Origin: Archivesica marissinica
Lineage: Eukaryota; Mollusca; Bivalvia; Venerida; Vesicomyidae
Length of the DNA stretch: 64,000 nt
Direction: 5' to 3'
Assembly (NCBI GenBank): GCA_014843695.1
Contig: CM026401.1
Span: forward strand, 30,477,446-30,541,445
Part shown: positions 38,530 to 51,340 of the stretch, piece after piece
Layout: each line of letters begins with the position of its first letter
How positions within the stretch are numbered: position 1 is the stretch's first letter
Position numbers and translations under genes: made by a program
The notes under the pieces: generated by a model
The model's database searches: none
What the model was told of the DNA's origin: nothing
Seen by the model: only the letters and a program-made list of their open reading frames with translations

Positions 38530-39818
38530 ACACAGCGGAATGGTACACTAAAGTGTCGCTGTACACCCAGTAGTGCACTAAAGTGTCGCTGTCCATCCAG
38601 TGGTGCACTAAAGTGTCGCTGTACATCCAGTAGTGCACTAAAGTGTCGCTGTCCATCCAGTAGTGCACTAAAGTGTCGTTGTACATCAAGTGGTACACTA
38701 AAGTGTCGTTGTACATCAAGTGGTACACTAAAGTGTCGTTGTCCATCCAGTGGTGCACTAAAGTGTCGCTGTACATCCAGTGGTGCACTAAAGTGTCGTT
38801 GTACATCCAGTGGTACACTACATTGTCGTTGTACATCCAGTGGTGCACTAAAGTGTCGCTGTACATCCAGTGGTGCACTACATTGTCGTTGTACATCCAG
38901 TGGTGCCCTAAAGTGTCGCTGTACATCCAGTAGTGCACTATAGTGTTGTTGTACATCCAGTGGTGTACTATAGTGTCGTTGTACATCCAGTAGTGCACTA
39001 TAGTGTCGTTGTACATCCAGTGGTGCACTACATTGTCGTTGTACATCCAGTGGTGCCCTAAAGTGTCGCTGTACATCCAGTAGTGCACTATAGTGTCGTT
39101 GTACATCCAGTGGTGTACTATAGTGTCGTTGTACATACAGTAGTGCACTACATTGTCGATGTATATCCAGTGGTGCACTAAATTGTCGTTGTACATCCAG
39201 TGGTGCCCTAAAGTGTCGCTGTACATCCAGTAGTGCACTATAGTGTCGTTGTACATCCAGTGGTGTACTATAGTGTCGTTGTACATCCAGTGGTACACTA
39301 CATTGTCGTTGTACATCCAGTGGTGCACTAAATTGTCGTTGTACACCCAGCGGTACACTACATTGTCGTTGTACATCCAGTGGTACACTACATTGTCGTT
39401 GTATATCCAGTGGTGCACTAAATTGTCGTTGTACATCCAGTGGTACACTACATTGTCGTTGTATATCCAGTGGTGCACTAAAGTGCCGTTGTACATCCAG
39501 TGGTACACTACATTGTCGTAATACATCCAGTGGTACACTACATTGTCGTTGTACATCCAGTGGTGAACTAAAGTGTCGTTGTACACCCAGTGGTACACTA
39601 CATTGTCGTTGTATATCCAGTGGTGAACTAAAGTGTCGTTGTACACCCAGTGGTACACTACCATGTCGTTGTACATCCAGTGGTGAACTAAAGTGTCGTT
39701 GTACATCCAGTGGTGCACTACATTGTCGTTGTACATCCAGTGGTACACTACCATGTCGCTGTACATCCAGTGGTACACTACATTGTCGCTGTACACCCAG
39801 TGGTACAGTAAATTGTGT
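38530..39818 (+). repeat. Tandem array, unit 30 bp, about 43 copies
   Basis: Units are built on GTACATCCAGTGGTGCACTA followed by AAGTGTCGTT, with ACATTGTCGTT and TAGTGTCGTT variants. The 494-residue minus-strand open frame through it is a 10-residue repeat created by the unit length. It has no splice signals, and the plus strand is also partly open, so I do not call a gene. Confidence 0.93.
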
Positions 39819-39907
39819 AAGTGTTTTTTCTCTTCTGAACTTATTTTAGTCAAATAAATCTGCGTCAAATTTAAGTTAGAATGAAGCGAGAGCCTGTAAC
39901 AAATCTG

Positions 39908-42622
39908 AATCGATGCAATAATTCCAACATTGTTTAAATGTAAGCTGGTCGATGCAATAAGTCCAACATTGTTTAAATGTAAGCTAGTCGATGCAATAAG
40001 TCTAACATTGTTTAAATGTAAGCCGGTCGATGCAATAATTCCAACATTGTTTAAATGTAAGCTGGTCGATGCAATAAGTCCAACATTGTTTAAATGTAAG
40101 CTGGTCGATGCAATAAGTCCAACATTGTTTAAATGTAAGCTTGTCGATGCAATAAGTCCACCATTGTTTAAATGTAAGCTGGTCCATGCAATAATTCCAA
40201 CATTGTTTAAATGTAAGCTTGTCGATGCAATAATTCCAACATTGTTTAAATGTAAGCTGGTCGATGCAATAAGTCTAACATTGTTTAAATGTAAGCTGGT
40301 CCATGCAATAATTCCAACATTGTTTAAATGTAAGCTTGTCGATGCAATAATTCCAACATTGTTTAAATGTAAGCTGGTCGATGCAATAAGTCCAACATTG
40401 TTTAAATGTAAGCTGGTCGATGCAATAAGTCCAACATTGTTTAAATGTAAACTGGTCGATGCAATAAGTCCAACATTGTTTAAATGTAAGCTGGTCGATG
40501 CAATAAGTCCAACATTGTTTAAATGTAAGCTGGTCGATGCAATAAGTCCAACATCGTTTAAATGTAAGCTGGTCGATGCAATATGTCCAACATTGTTTAA
40601 ATGTAAGCTGGTCGATGCAATAAGTCCAACATTGTTTACATGTAAGCTGGTCGATGCAATAAGTCCAACATTGTTTAAATGTAAGCTGGTCGATGCAATA
40701 AGTCCACCATTGTTTAAATGTAAGCTGGTCGATGCAATAAGTCCAACAGTGTTTAAATGTAAGCTTGTCGATGCAATAAGTCCAACATTGTTTAAATGTA
40801 AGCTTGTCGATGCAATAATTCTAACATTGTTTAAATGTAAGCTGGTCGATGCAATAAGTCCAACATTGTTTAAATGTAAGCCGGTCGATGCAATAATTCC
40901 ACCATTGTTTAAATGTAAGCTGGTCGATGCAATAAGTCCAACATTGTTTAAATGTAAGCTGGTCGATGCAATAAGTCCAACATTGTTTAAATGTAAGCTT
41001 GTCGATGCAATAAGTCCACCATTGTTTAAATGTAAGCTGGTCCATGCAATAATTCCAACATTGTTTAAATGTAAGCTTGTCGATGCAATAATTCCAACAT
41101 TGTTTAAATGTTTAAATGTAAGCTGGTCGATGCAATAAGTCTAACATTGTTTAAATGTAAGCTGGTCCATGCAATAATTCCAACATTGTTTAAATGTAAA
41201 CTGGTCGATGCAATAAGTCCAACATTGTTTAAATGTAAGCTGGTCGATGCAATAAGTCCAACATTGTTTAAATGTAAGCTGGTCGATGCAATAAGTCCAA
41301 CATCGTTTAAATGTAAGCTGGTCGATGCAATATGTCCAACATTGTTTAAATGTAAGCTGGTCGATGCAATAAGTCCAACATTGTTTACATGTAAGCTGGT
41401 CGATGCAATAAGTCCAACATTGTTTAAATGTAAGCTGGTTGATGCAATAAGTCCACCATTGTTTAAATGTAAGCTGGTCGATGCAATAAGTCCAACATTG
41501 TTTAAATGTAAGCTTGTCGATGCAATAAGTCCAACATTGTTTAAATGTAAGCTTGTCGATGCAATAATTCTAACATTGTTTAAATGTAAGCTGGTCGATG
41601 CAATAATTCTAACATTGTTTAAATGTAAGCTTGTCGATGCAATAATTCCAACATTGTTTAAATGTAAGCTTGTCGATGCAATAATTCTAACATTGTTTAA
41701 ATGTAAGCTTGTCGATGCAATTATTCTAACATTGTTTAAATGTAAGCTGGTCGATGCAATAAGTCCAACATTGTTTAAATGTAAGCTTGTCGATGCAATA
41801 ATTCTAACATTGTTTAAATGTAAGCTTGTCGATGCAATAATTCCAACATTGTTTAAATGTAAGCTTGTCGATGCAATAATTCTAACATTGTTTAAATGTA
41901 AGCTTGTCGATGCAATTATTCTAACATTGTTTAAATGTAAGCTGGTCGATGCAATAATTCTAACATTGTTTAAATGTAAGCTTGTCGATGCAATAAGTCC
42001 AACATTGTTTAAATGTAAGCTTGTCGATGCAATAATTCTAACATTGTTTAAATGTAAGCTGGTCGATGCAATAAGTCCAACATTGTTTAAATGTAAGCCG
42101 GTCGATGCAATAATTCCACCATTGTTTAAATGTAAGCTGGTCGATGCAATAAGTCCAACATTGTTTAAATGTAAGCCGGTCGATGCAATAAGTCCACCAT
42201 TGTTTGAATGTAAGCTGGTCGATGCAATAAGTCCAACATTGTTTAAATGTAAGCTTGTCGATGCAATAAGTCCAACATTGTTTAAATGTAAGCTGATCGA
42301 TGCAATAAGTCCAACATTGTTTAAATGTAAGCTTGTCGATGCAATAATTCTAACATTGTTTAAATGTAAGCTGGTCGATGCAATAAGTCCAACATTGTTT
42401 AAATGTAAGCCGGTCGATGCAATAATTCCACCATTGTTTAAATGTAAGCTGGTCGATGCAATAAGTCCAACATTGTTTAAATGTAAGCTTGTCGATGCAA
42501 TAATTCTAACATTGTTTAAATGTAAGCTTGTCGATGCAATAATTCTAACATTGTTTAAATGTAAGCTGGTCGATGCAATAAGTCCAACATTGTTTAAATG
42601 TAAGCTGGTCGATGCAATAAAT
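39908..42622 (+). repeat. Tandem array, unit 39 bp, about 69 copies
   Basis: Units contain AACATTGTTTAAATGTAAGC, TGGTCGATGCAATAAGTCC and variants (TTGTCGATG, AATTCTAAC, GTCCATG). An 11-bp extra piece near 41,108 shifts the frame and divides two open frames of 402 and 505 residues. Ordered variants in 40,250-40,800 recur in 41,110-41,550, so blocks of several hundred bases were duplicated as a whole. Confidence 0.95.
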
Positions 42623-42844
42623 TAGTCACGTTTGCTACTGACCATCCAGGGAGGTATGTGGTGCAATACAATATATGAGGGGGAGGCGTTAACTAATACT
42701 ATTCTGTTTATTTCCGGCTACTGTCGATCCAAAAATAACAACAGAATACATGCAGGGATACACTTCCTGTAAATCAACGGCACTTGTCTTTAGATGCACT
42801 TTTCCTTATCAAAATGCTACCAAACGGTCACTAACAATACTGGC

Positions 42845-42900
42845 AATGTATGGGCAACCGGTAGCGACGATAAATAAACGTAAAACACACACAAACACTA
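42845..42900 (+). mobile_element. SINE tail fragment
   Basis: Only the 3' end is present: GGGCAACCGGTAGCGACGAT then AAATAAACGTAAAACACAC, as in the 18,573 family. Confidence 0.7.
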
Positions 42901-42954
42901 CTAGAACATACAATGAAATTAAAACACAAACTGTTCCCCATGACAGGCAAAACT

Positions 42955-43290
42955 CTTCATTTTAATCACGAAAAGCACGGATTATTTCTTCCGCGCTGAT
43001 CTTATTATTTGGTGTATGAATACAAATCTCCCCATTTTAATCACGAAAAGCACGGATTATTTCTTCCACGCTGATCTTATTATTTGGTGTATGAATACAA
43101 AACTACAAAACTCTCCATTTTAATCACGAAAAGCACGGATTATTTCTTCCGCGCTGATCTTATTATTTGGTGTATGAATGCAAAACTACAAAACTCTCCA
43201 TTTTAATCACGAAAAGCACGGATTATTTCTTCCGCGCTGATCTTATTATTTGGTGTATGAATACAAAACTCTCCATTTTAATCACAGCGA
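42955..43290 (+). repeat. Tandem array, unit about 75-90 bp, 4 copies
   Basis: Units contain CATTTTAATCACGAAAAGCA, CGGATTATTTCTTCCGCGCT and GATCTTATTATTTGGTGTAT. Copies differ by short AAACTACA insertions. Confidence 0.9.
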
Positions 43291-43379
43291 TAGTGAGGAA
43301 TAATCTCCCATGTTAAAATATGTCGTTATTTGATTTTGACTGTGTGAAGGAGTGAACGGGGGTTCGGTGTTCCGGTGTC

Positions 43380-44740
43380 ATATAGAATATTGACCCCCCT
43401 CAAAATAATGACCCGCGGGTCATTATTCAGCCATAGAATATTGACCCCCCTTGCGGAAAAATGACCCCCCTTGCAAATAGCAATATATAGTGGGAAAATA
43501 TTGCATTTATTATAATTAAATGTTAGTTAGCACTGTTTAAGGCCTAACAACATATATTTTGATTTAACGATGTACAGAATAACATAAATATATTGAATCT
43601 GAAAAAGAAGTACCCGTATGCAGATAATTTGTCTCTTATCAATTTCTAAAGATGATCATGAGGTGGTGGGTGCTGTATAACTAGGAGGTTCACATAATGC
43701 ATAATATTTACACAGACAAAAATAAAACAAAGACAAACATAAAACAAATAAGAACAATGACCCCCACCTCCTATGTATATACTACAATTATGAGAGAGGG
43801 TCACTTTTCGATGCCATGGAATAATGACCCCCTGGAATGGGTCTCTGTCTGTATCATTGCACTATCCTCCAAAAATCTAAAATGACTTGATCTCTTCATG
43901 AGGCTTCGCTCATATGGGCAACCAGTAGTAACGATAAATAATTGAAAAACACACTCACACTATGGATGCTTCTACAGCAGAAATTTATGTATATTTCTTT
44001 AACAAATTTAATTAATATGTTATCCATCTTATTATAGCAAACTATTCTTATCATGTTTATTCATATTCTCTTAATCTTTCAAGAAAATGTGCACAATTAT
44101 GTAATATGTTGTTAACAATTGTAATTCTGACTATTGTGGATCATATTAAGCCTTATCTTGTTTGCCACAGGTGTGAAAAAGCAATACAATCTTATTTTTA
44201 GGGAACTGCAACCAACAGTGACACTTCCTGTGTTCCTGTGTTACATGTTTTATTTCATTCATAATAAGTAATATTTTAATATTGTATGAGCAAGGACAGA
44301 AAACATTCTACTTTATAACGTGTGCCTCCATATCTATTCAGTGCAAGAAACTGTTCCATGCATACATGTAGAATGTGACCCCCATAATGCATAGTATCTT
44401 ATTGAGGGTAGGTCACTTTTCCACGCCATAGAATAATGACCCCCTATATGTAGATTATCCGAGTGAAGGCAGGTCAAACTTCCAATGCCATAGAATAATG
44501 TCCCCCTATAATTATGTAAACTATATGAGTGAGGGGGTCACTTTTCCATGCCATAGAATAATGACCCCTCTGTATGTAAACTATGAGTGAGGGGGTCACT
44601 TTACCATGCCATAAAATAATGACCCCATTATGTTTACACTGTACGAGTGACGGTGGGTCACTTTTCCATGCCATAGAATAATGACCCCCCTGTGTGTAAA
44701 CTATATGAGTCATAGAATAATCACCCACATATGTGTGGAT
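43380..44740 (+). repeat. Diverged, dispersed 60-bp-type units with GACCCCC blocks
   Basis: Units of the form CATAGAATAATGACCCCCC followed by GTAAACTATATGAGTGAGGG and GGTCACTTTTCCATGCC occur at about 43,385, 43,790 and from 44,375 on. They are older relatives of the homogeneous array that follows. A 24-bp perfect palindrome is at 43,404-43,427. Confidence 0.75.
43825..43965 (+). mobile_element. 3' half of a SINE of the 18,573 family
   Basis: TATCATTGCACTATCCTCCA, then CTTCATGAGGC and the tail ATATGGGCAACCAGTAGTAA correspond to the minus-strand copies read in reverse. The head is absent. Confidence 0.65.
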
Positions 44741-46477
44741 TAAATGAGTGGGAGGGGATCACTATCCATATCATAGGATAATCACCCCCCTATGTCTAGA
44801 TTATATGAGTGGGAGGGGCTCACTATCCATATCATAGGATAATCACCAACATATGTGTAGATTATATGAGTGGGAGGGGCTCACTATCCATATCATATGA
44901 TAATCACCCCCATATGTGTAGATTATATGAGTGGGAGGGTGTCACTATCCACATCACAGAATAATCACCTACATATGTGTAGATTATATGAGTGGGAGGG
45001 GCTCACTATCCATATCATAGGATAATCACCCCCATATGTGTAGATTATATGAGTGGGAGGGTGTCACTATCCATATCATAGGATAATCACCCTCATATGT
45101 GTAGATTATATGAGTGGGAGGGTGTCACTATCCATATCACAGGATAATCACCCCCTATGTTTAGATAATATGAGTGGGAGGGGGTCACTATCCATATCAT
45201 AGGATAATCACCCCCTATGTTTAGATTATATGAGTGGGAGGGTGTCACTATCCATATCATAGGATAATCACCCCCATATGTGTAGATTATATGAGTGGGA
45301 GGGTGTCACTATCCATATCATAGGATAATCACCACCATATGTGTAGATTATATGAGTGGGAGGGGCTCACTATCCATATCATAGGATAATCACCCCCATA
45401 TGTGTAGATCATATGAGTGGGAGGGGCTCACTATCCATATCATAGGATAATCACCCCCATAGGTGTAGATTATATGAGTGGGAGGGTGTCACTATCCATA
45501 GCATAGGATAATCACCCCCTATGTTTAGATTATATGAGTGGGAGGGGGTCACTATCCATATCATAGGATAATCACCCCCATATGTGTAGATTATATGAGT
45601 GGGAGGGTTTCACTATCCATATCATAGGATAATCTATGTGTAGATTATATGAGTGGGAGGGTGTCCCTATCCATATCATAGGATAATCACAAACATAGTG
45701 TAGATCATATGAGTGGGAGGGGCTCACTATCCATATCATATGATAATCACCCCCATATGTGTATATTATATGAGTGGGAGGGTGTCACTATCCATATCAT
45801 AGGATAATCACCAACATATGTGTAGATCATATGAGTGGGAGGGGCTCACTATCCATATCATAGGATAATCACCAACATATGTGTAGATTATATGAGTGGG
45901 AGGGGCTCACTATCCATATCATAGGATAATCACCCCCATATGTGTAGATTATATGAGTGGGAGGGGGTCACTATCCATATCATAGGATAATCACCCCCAT
46001 ATGTGTAGATTATATGAGTGGGAGGGTGTCACTATCCATATCACAGAATAATCACCCACATATGTGTAGATTATATGAGTGGGAGGGTGTCACTATCCAT
46101 ATCACAGAATAATCACCTACATATGTGTAGATTATATGAGTGGGAGGGGCTCACTATCCATATCATAGAATAATCACCCCCATATGTGTAGATTATATGA
46201 GTGGGAGGGGGTCACTATCCATATCATAGGATAATCACCCCCATATGTGTAGATTATATGAGTGGGAGGGGGTCACTATCCATATCATAGGATAATCACC
46301 CCATATGTATAGATTATATGAGTGGGAGGGTGTCACTATCCATATCATAGGATAATCACCCCCATATGAATAGATTATATGAGTGGGAGGGGGTCACTAT
46401 CCATATCAGAGGATAATCACCCCCATATGAATAGATTATATGAGTGGGAGGGGGTCACTATCTATATCATAGAATAG
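44741..46477 (+). repeat. Tandem array, unit about 60 bp, about 29 copies
   Basis: Units contain GATTATATGAGTGGGAGGGG, CTCACTATCCATATCATAGG and ATAATCACCCCCATATGTGT. Variants GGTGTCAC, GGGGTCAC and GGGCTCAC are interleaved. Confidence 0.93.
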
Positions 46478-46672
46478 TTTTGCAATGCTCAATGACGAAA
46501 TCTGCAGACTAATTGGCATCGACCATCGCAGGACAAGTGTATATCACCCCCAAAACAAATGGTTTAATGGAAAGGTTTAATCAAACACTTGTCCATACAT
46601 TGGTAAAATATACCAATGATGAGCAAAATAATTGGGACGACTTCATCCATCCCGCTTTACTGGCTGATCGAT
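46478..46672 (+). pseudogene. Fragment of a Ty3/gypsy-type retrotransposon integrase
   Basis: Two plus-strand frames, one base apart, carry the last part of an integrase catalytic core. The first has GIDHRRTSVYHP. After a shift in the C/A run near 46,550, the other has an N-G-x-x-E-R-F-N motif that includes the third catalytic acidic residue, then a W-D-D-F segment. About 60 codons remain, and the frame is broken. No LTR, protease, RT or RNase H was found nearby. It abuts the 60-bp array on the left and an inverted GACCCCC unit on the right. Confidence 0.78.
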
Positions 46673-46803
46673 ATGGCATGGAAAAGTGACCCCCTCACTC
46701 ATATAGTTAATATACTGGGGGGTCATTATTCTATGGCATGGAAAAGTGACCCCCCCTTCACTCATATAGTTAATATACAGGGGGTCCATTACATGGAAAA
46801 GTG
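46673..46803 (-). repeat. Two inverted copies of the GACCCCC unit
   Basis: GGCATGGAAAAGTGACCCCC followed by CTCATATAGTTAATATAC and GGGGTCATTATTCTATGG is the reverse complement of units in 43,380-44,740. Orientation therefore reverses across the integrase fragment. Confidence 0.85.
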
Positions 46804-46849
46804 AAAATCTACACAAACAAACGGACAAATCTACACACTGCAATACCAT

Positions 46850-49800
46850 TACGACTAAACCACGACACTACCACTAAACCTATCGCACTACTACTAAAAC
46901 TACCACCTCACACGTTGTAGACTCTTGGCGACCGTTCCACCACGCTGTAGACTCTTGGCGACCGTTCCACCACATTGTAGACTCTTGGCGACTGTTCCAC
47001 CACACTGTAGACTCTTGGCGAATCTTGGCGACTGTTCCACGCTGTAGACTCGGTATCGGTAATGAAAATTCAATAAAAACATTAATAATTGTCATGTAAA
47101 AGCCAAACAATCATTATAATGCATCAAACAAATACATATTGACAAATCTACAAGACTGCAATTTAAACATCACAAACAAATGGACAAATCTACAGACTGC
47201 AACACCATTACGACTAAACCAGAACACTACCACTAAACCTATCGCACTACTATTAAAACTACCACCTCACACGTTGTAGACTCTTGGCGACCGTTCCACC
47301 ACGTTGTAGACTCTTGGCGACTGTTCCACCACACTGTAGACTCTTGGTGAATCTTGGCGACTGTTCCACGTTGTAGACTCTTGGCGACCGTTCCACCACG
47401 TTGTAGACTCTTGGCGACCGTTCCACCACGTTGTAGTCTCAGTACCGGTAATGAAAATTCAATAAAAATTAAAAACATTAATACTTTTCATGTAAAAACC
47501 AAACAATCATTATAATGCATCAAACAAATACATATTGACAAATCTACAAGACTGCAATATAAACATCACAAACAAACGGACAAATCTACACAAACAAACG
47601 GACAAATCTACAGACTGCAATACCATTACGACTAAACCATGACACTACCACTAAACCTATCGCACTACTATTAAAACTACCACCTCACACGTTGTAGACT
47701 CTTGGCGACCGTTCCATCACGCTGTAGACTATTGGCGACCGTTCCACCACATTGTAGACACTTGGCGACCCTTCCACCACGTTGTAGACTCTTGGCGACT
47801 GTTCCACCACACTGTAGAATCTTGGCGACTATTCCACGCTGTAGACTCGGTACCGGTAATGAAAATTCAATAAAAACATTAATAATTTTCATGTAAAAGC
47901 CAAACAATCATTATAATGCATCACACAAATACATATTGACAAATCTACAAGACTGCAATATAAACATCACAGACAAACGGACAAATCTACACAAACAAAT
48001 GGACAAATCTACAGACTGCAATACCATTACGACTAAACCATGACACTACCACTAAACTTATCGCACTACTATTAAAAACTACCACCTCACACATTGTAGA
48101 CTCTTGGCGACCGTTCCACCACGTTGTAGACGCTTGGCGACCGTTCCACCTCACTGTAGACTCTTGGCGACTGTTCCACCACACTGTAGACTATTGGCGA
48201 ATCTTGGCGACTGTTCCACCACACTGTAGAATCTTGGCGACTGTTCCAAGCTGTAGACTCGGTACCGGTAATGAAAATTCAATAAAAACATTAATAATTT
48301 TCATGTAAAAGCCAAACAATCATTATAATGCATCAAACAAATACATATTGACAAATCTACAAGACTCTAATATAAACATCACAGACAAACAGACAAATCT
48401 ACGCAAACAAATGGACAAATCTATAGACTGCAATACCATTACCACTAAACCACGACACTACCACTAAACCTATCGCATTACCACTAAAACTAGCACCTCA
48501 CAGGTTGTAGACTCTTGGCGACCGTTCCACCACGTTGTAGACGCTTGGCGACCGTTCCACCACACTGTAGACTCTTGGCGACTGTTCCACCACACTGTAG
48601 ACACTTTGGCGAATCTTGGTGACTGTTCCACGCTGTAGACTCGGTACCGGTAATGAAAATTCAATAAAAACATTAATAATTTTCATGTAAAAGCCAAACA
48701 ATCATTTTAATGCATCAAACAAATACATATTGACAAATCTACAAGACTGCAATATAAACATCACAGACAAACGGACAAATCTATAGACTGCAATACCATG
48801 ACACTACCACTAAACCTATCGCACTACCACTAAAACTACCACCTCACACGTTGTAGACTCTTGGCGACCGTTCCACCACGATGTAGACTCTTGGCGACCG
48901 TTCCACCACGATGTAGACTCTTAGCGACTGTTCCACCACGTTGTAGACTCTTGGCGACCGTTCCACCACGTTGTAGACTCTTGGCGACTACTGTTCCACC
49001 ACACTGTAGAATCTTGGCGACTGTTCCACGCTGTAGACTCGGTACCGGTAATGAAAATTCAATAAAAACATTAATAATTTCCATGTAAAAACCAAACAAT
49101 CATTATAATGCATCAAACAAATACATATTGACAAATCTACAAGTCTGCAATATAAACATCACAGACAAATCTACACAAACAAATGGACAAATCTACAGAC
49201 TGCAATACCATTACGACTAAACCATGACACTACCACTAAACCTATCGCACTACTATTAAAACTACCACCTCACACGTTGTAGACTCTTGGTGACCATTCC
49301 ACCACGTTGTAGACTTTTGGCGACCGTTCCACCACGTTGTAGACTCTTGGCGACCGTTCCACCACGTTGTAGACTCTTGGCGACCATTCCACCACGTTGT
49401 AGACTCTTGGCGACCGTTCCACCACATTGTAGACTCTTGGCGACTGTTCCACCACATTGTAGACTCTTGGCGACTGTTCCACGCTGTAGACTCGGTACCG
49501 GTAATGAAAATTCAATAAAAACATTAATAATTATCATGTAAAAACCAAACGATCATTATAATGCATCAAACAAATACATATTGACAAATCTACAAGACTG
49601 CAATATAAACATCACAAACAAACGGACACATCTACACAAACAAACGGACAAATCTACAGACTGCAATACCATTACGACTAAACAATGACACTACCACTAA
49701 ACCTATCGCACTACTATTAAAACTACCACCTCACATGTTGTAGACTCTTGGTGACCGTTCCATCACGCTGTAGACTCTTGGCGACCGTTCCACCACGTTG

Positions 49801-50740
49801 TAGATTCTTGGCGACTGTTCCACCACACTGTAGAATCTTGGCGACTGTTCCAAGCTGTAGACTCGGTACCGGTAATGAAAATTCAATAAAAACATTAATA
49901 ATTTTCATGTAAAAGCCAAACAATCATTATAATGCATCAAACAAATACATATTGACAAATCTACAAGACTGCAATATAAACATCACAGACAAACGGACAA
50001 ATCTATAGACTGCAATACCATTACTAAACCATGACACTACCACTAAACCTATCGCACTACCACTAAAACTACCACCTCACACGTTGTAGACTCTTGGCGA
50101 CCGTTCCACCACGTTGTAGACTCTTGGCGACCGTTCCACCACATTGTAGACTCTTGGCGACTGTTCCACCACGTTGTAGACTCCGTACCGGTAATGAAAA
50201 TTCAATAAAAATTAAAACATTAATAATTTACATGTAAAAACCAAACAATCATTATAATGCATCACAAATACATATTGACAAATCTACAAGACTGCAATAT
50301 AAACATCACAGACAAACGGACAAATCTACGCAAACAAACGGACAAATTTCAGACTGCAATACCATTATGACTAAACCATGACACTACCACTAAACTATCG
50401 CATTACTACTAAAACTACCACCTCACACGTTGTAGACTCTTGGCGACAGTTCCACCACGTTGTAGACTCTTGGGGACCGTTCCACCACGTTGTTAGACTA
50501 TTGGCGACCGTTCCACCACGTTGGTAGACTATTGGCGACTGTTCTACCACGTTGTAGACTCTTGGCGACTGTTCCATGCTGTAGACTCGGTACCGGTAAT
50601 GAAAATTCAATAAAAACATTAATAATTTTCATGTAAAAGCCAAACAATCATTATAATGCATCAAACAAATACATATTGACAAATCTACAAACTGCAATAT
50701 AAATATCACAGATAAACGGACAAATCTACACATGTAATGC
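46850..50740 (+). repeat. Composite array: superunits of about 345-460 bp with an internal 30-bp minisatellite
   Basis: About ten superunits each have a block with GTACCGGTAATGAAAATTCA, AACAATCATTATAATGCATC and CTACCACCTCACACGTTGTA. Inside is a 30-bp repeat, GTTGTAGACTCTTGGCGACC followed by GTTCCACCAC, in variable numbers (about 3-7). Superunit length varies with this copy number. Open frames of 60-90 residues on both strands are repeat artefacts. Confidence 0.92.
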
Positions 50741-50749
50741 ATACGGACA

Positions 50750-51340
50750 AACAAATAACAAATGGATAAATTTTTGTTTGTTTTTTTGGGTTTTCTACAG
50801 ACTGCAATACCATTACTTGACTAAACCATGACACTACCACTAAGCCTATCGCACTACCACTAAAACTACCACCTCGCACGGCGCAACACTCGTCTTCACC
50901 ATTCGGCTCCTTCCACTCACACAGCTGGTGTTCGCATCCACCTGCTCGACATGTCCACCACGACTCCCAAGGAATCCCTATTCATGCAATGAGACAGAAT
51001 AGCTAGTTTTAGAACACATTTTTGAAATTGGAAGCATATATATAGAAGCGGATTAGAAAATAGAAGCGGATTAGACAATAAGTATCAATGGGTACAAGTT
51101 ATATCTTTGTTCCAAACCCGCACTGGAATACATTAACGTGTTGAAAGCATTTGGGAAATGTAGAAAACTCATAGAGCACTTCAAGCACTCCACTACCTTG
51201 AGGAAACGACTAATGAGTAACTGCCTGAAAACCTTGACAGACATCAGCCCAGTCACACACAAAGTAACGGCAACACATCACACCGAAGTAAAAAGGCAAT
51301 GCAGCCTCCATCACGACGCAAATTAAGGGCAGACGCCATT
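50750..51340. other. Unique-looking intergenic stretch
   Basis: The sequence after the last composite superunit shows no gene or transposon motif. It leads gradually into degenerate copies of the next array. Confidence 0.4.

Noticed and set aside
38384..39868. 494-residue minus-strand open frame
   Set aside because: A 10-residue repeat produced by a 30-bp tandem unit. No splice sites, no signal peptide and no conserved ends.
39930..42625. Two overlapping open frames of 402 and 505 residues
   Set aside because: A 13-residue repeat from the 39-bp array. The cysteine and lysine content merely reflects the unit.
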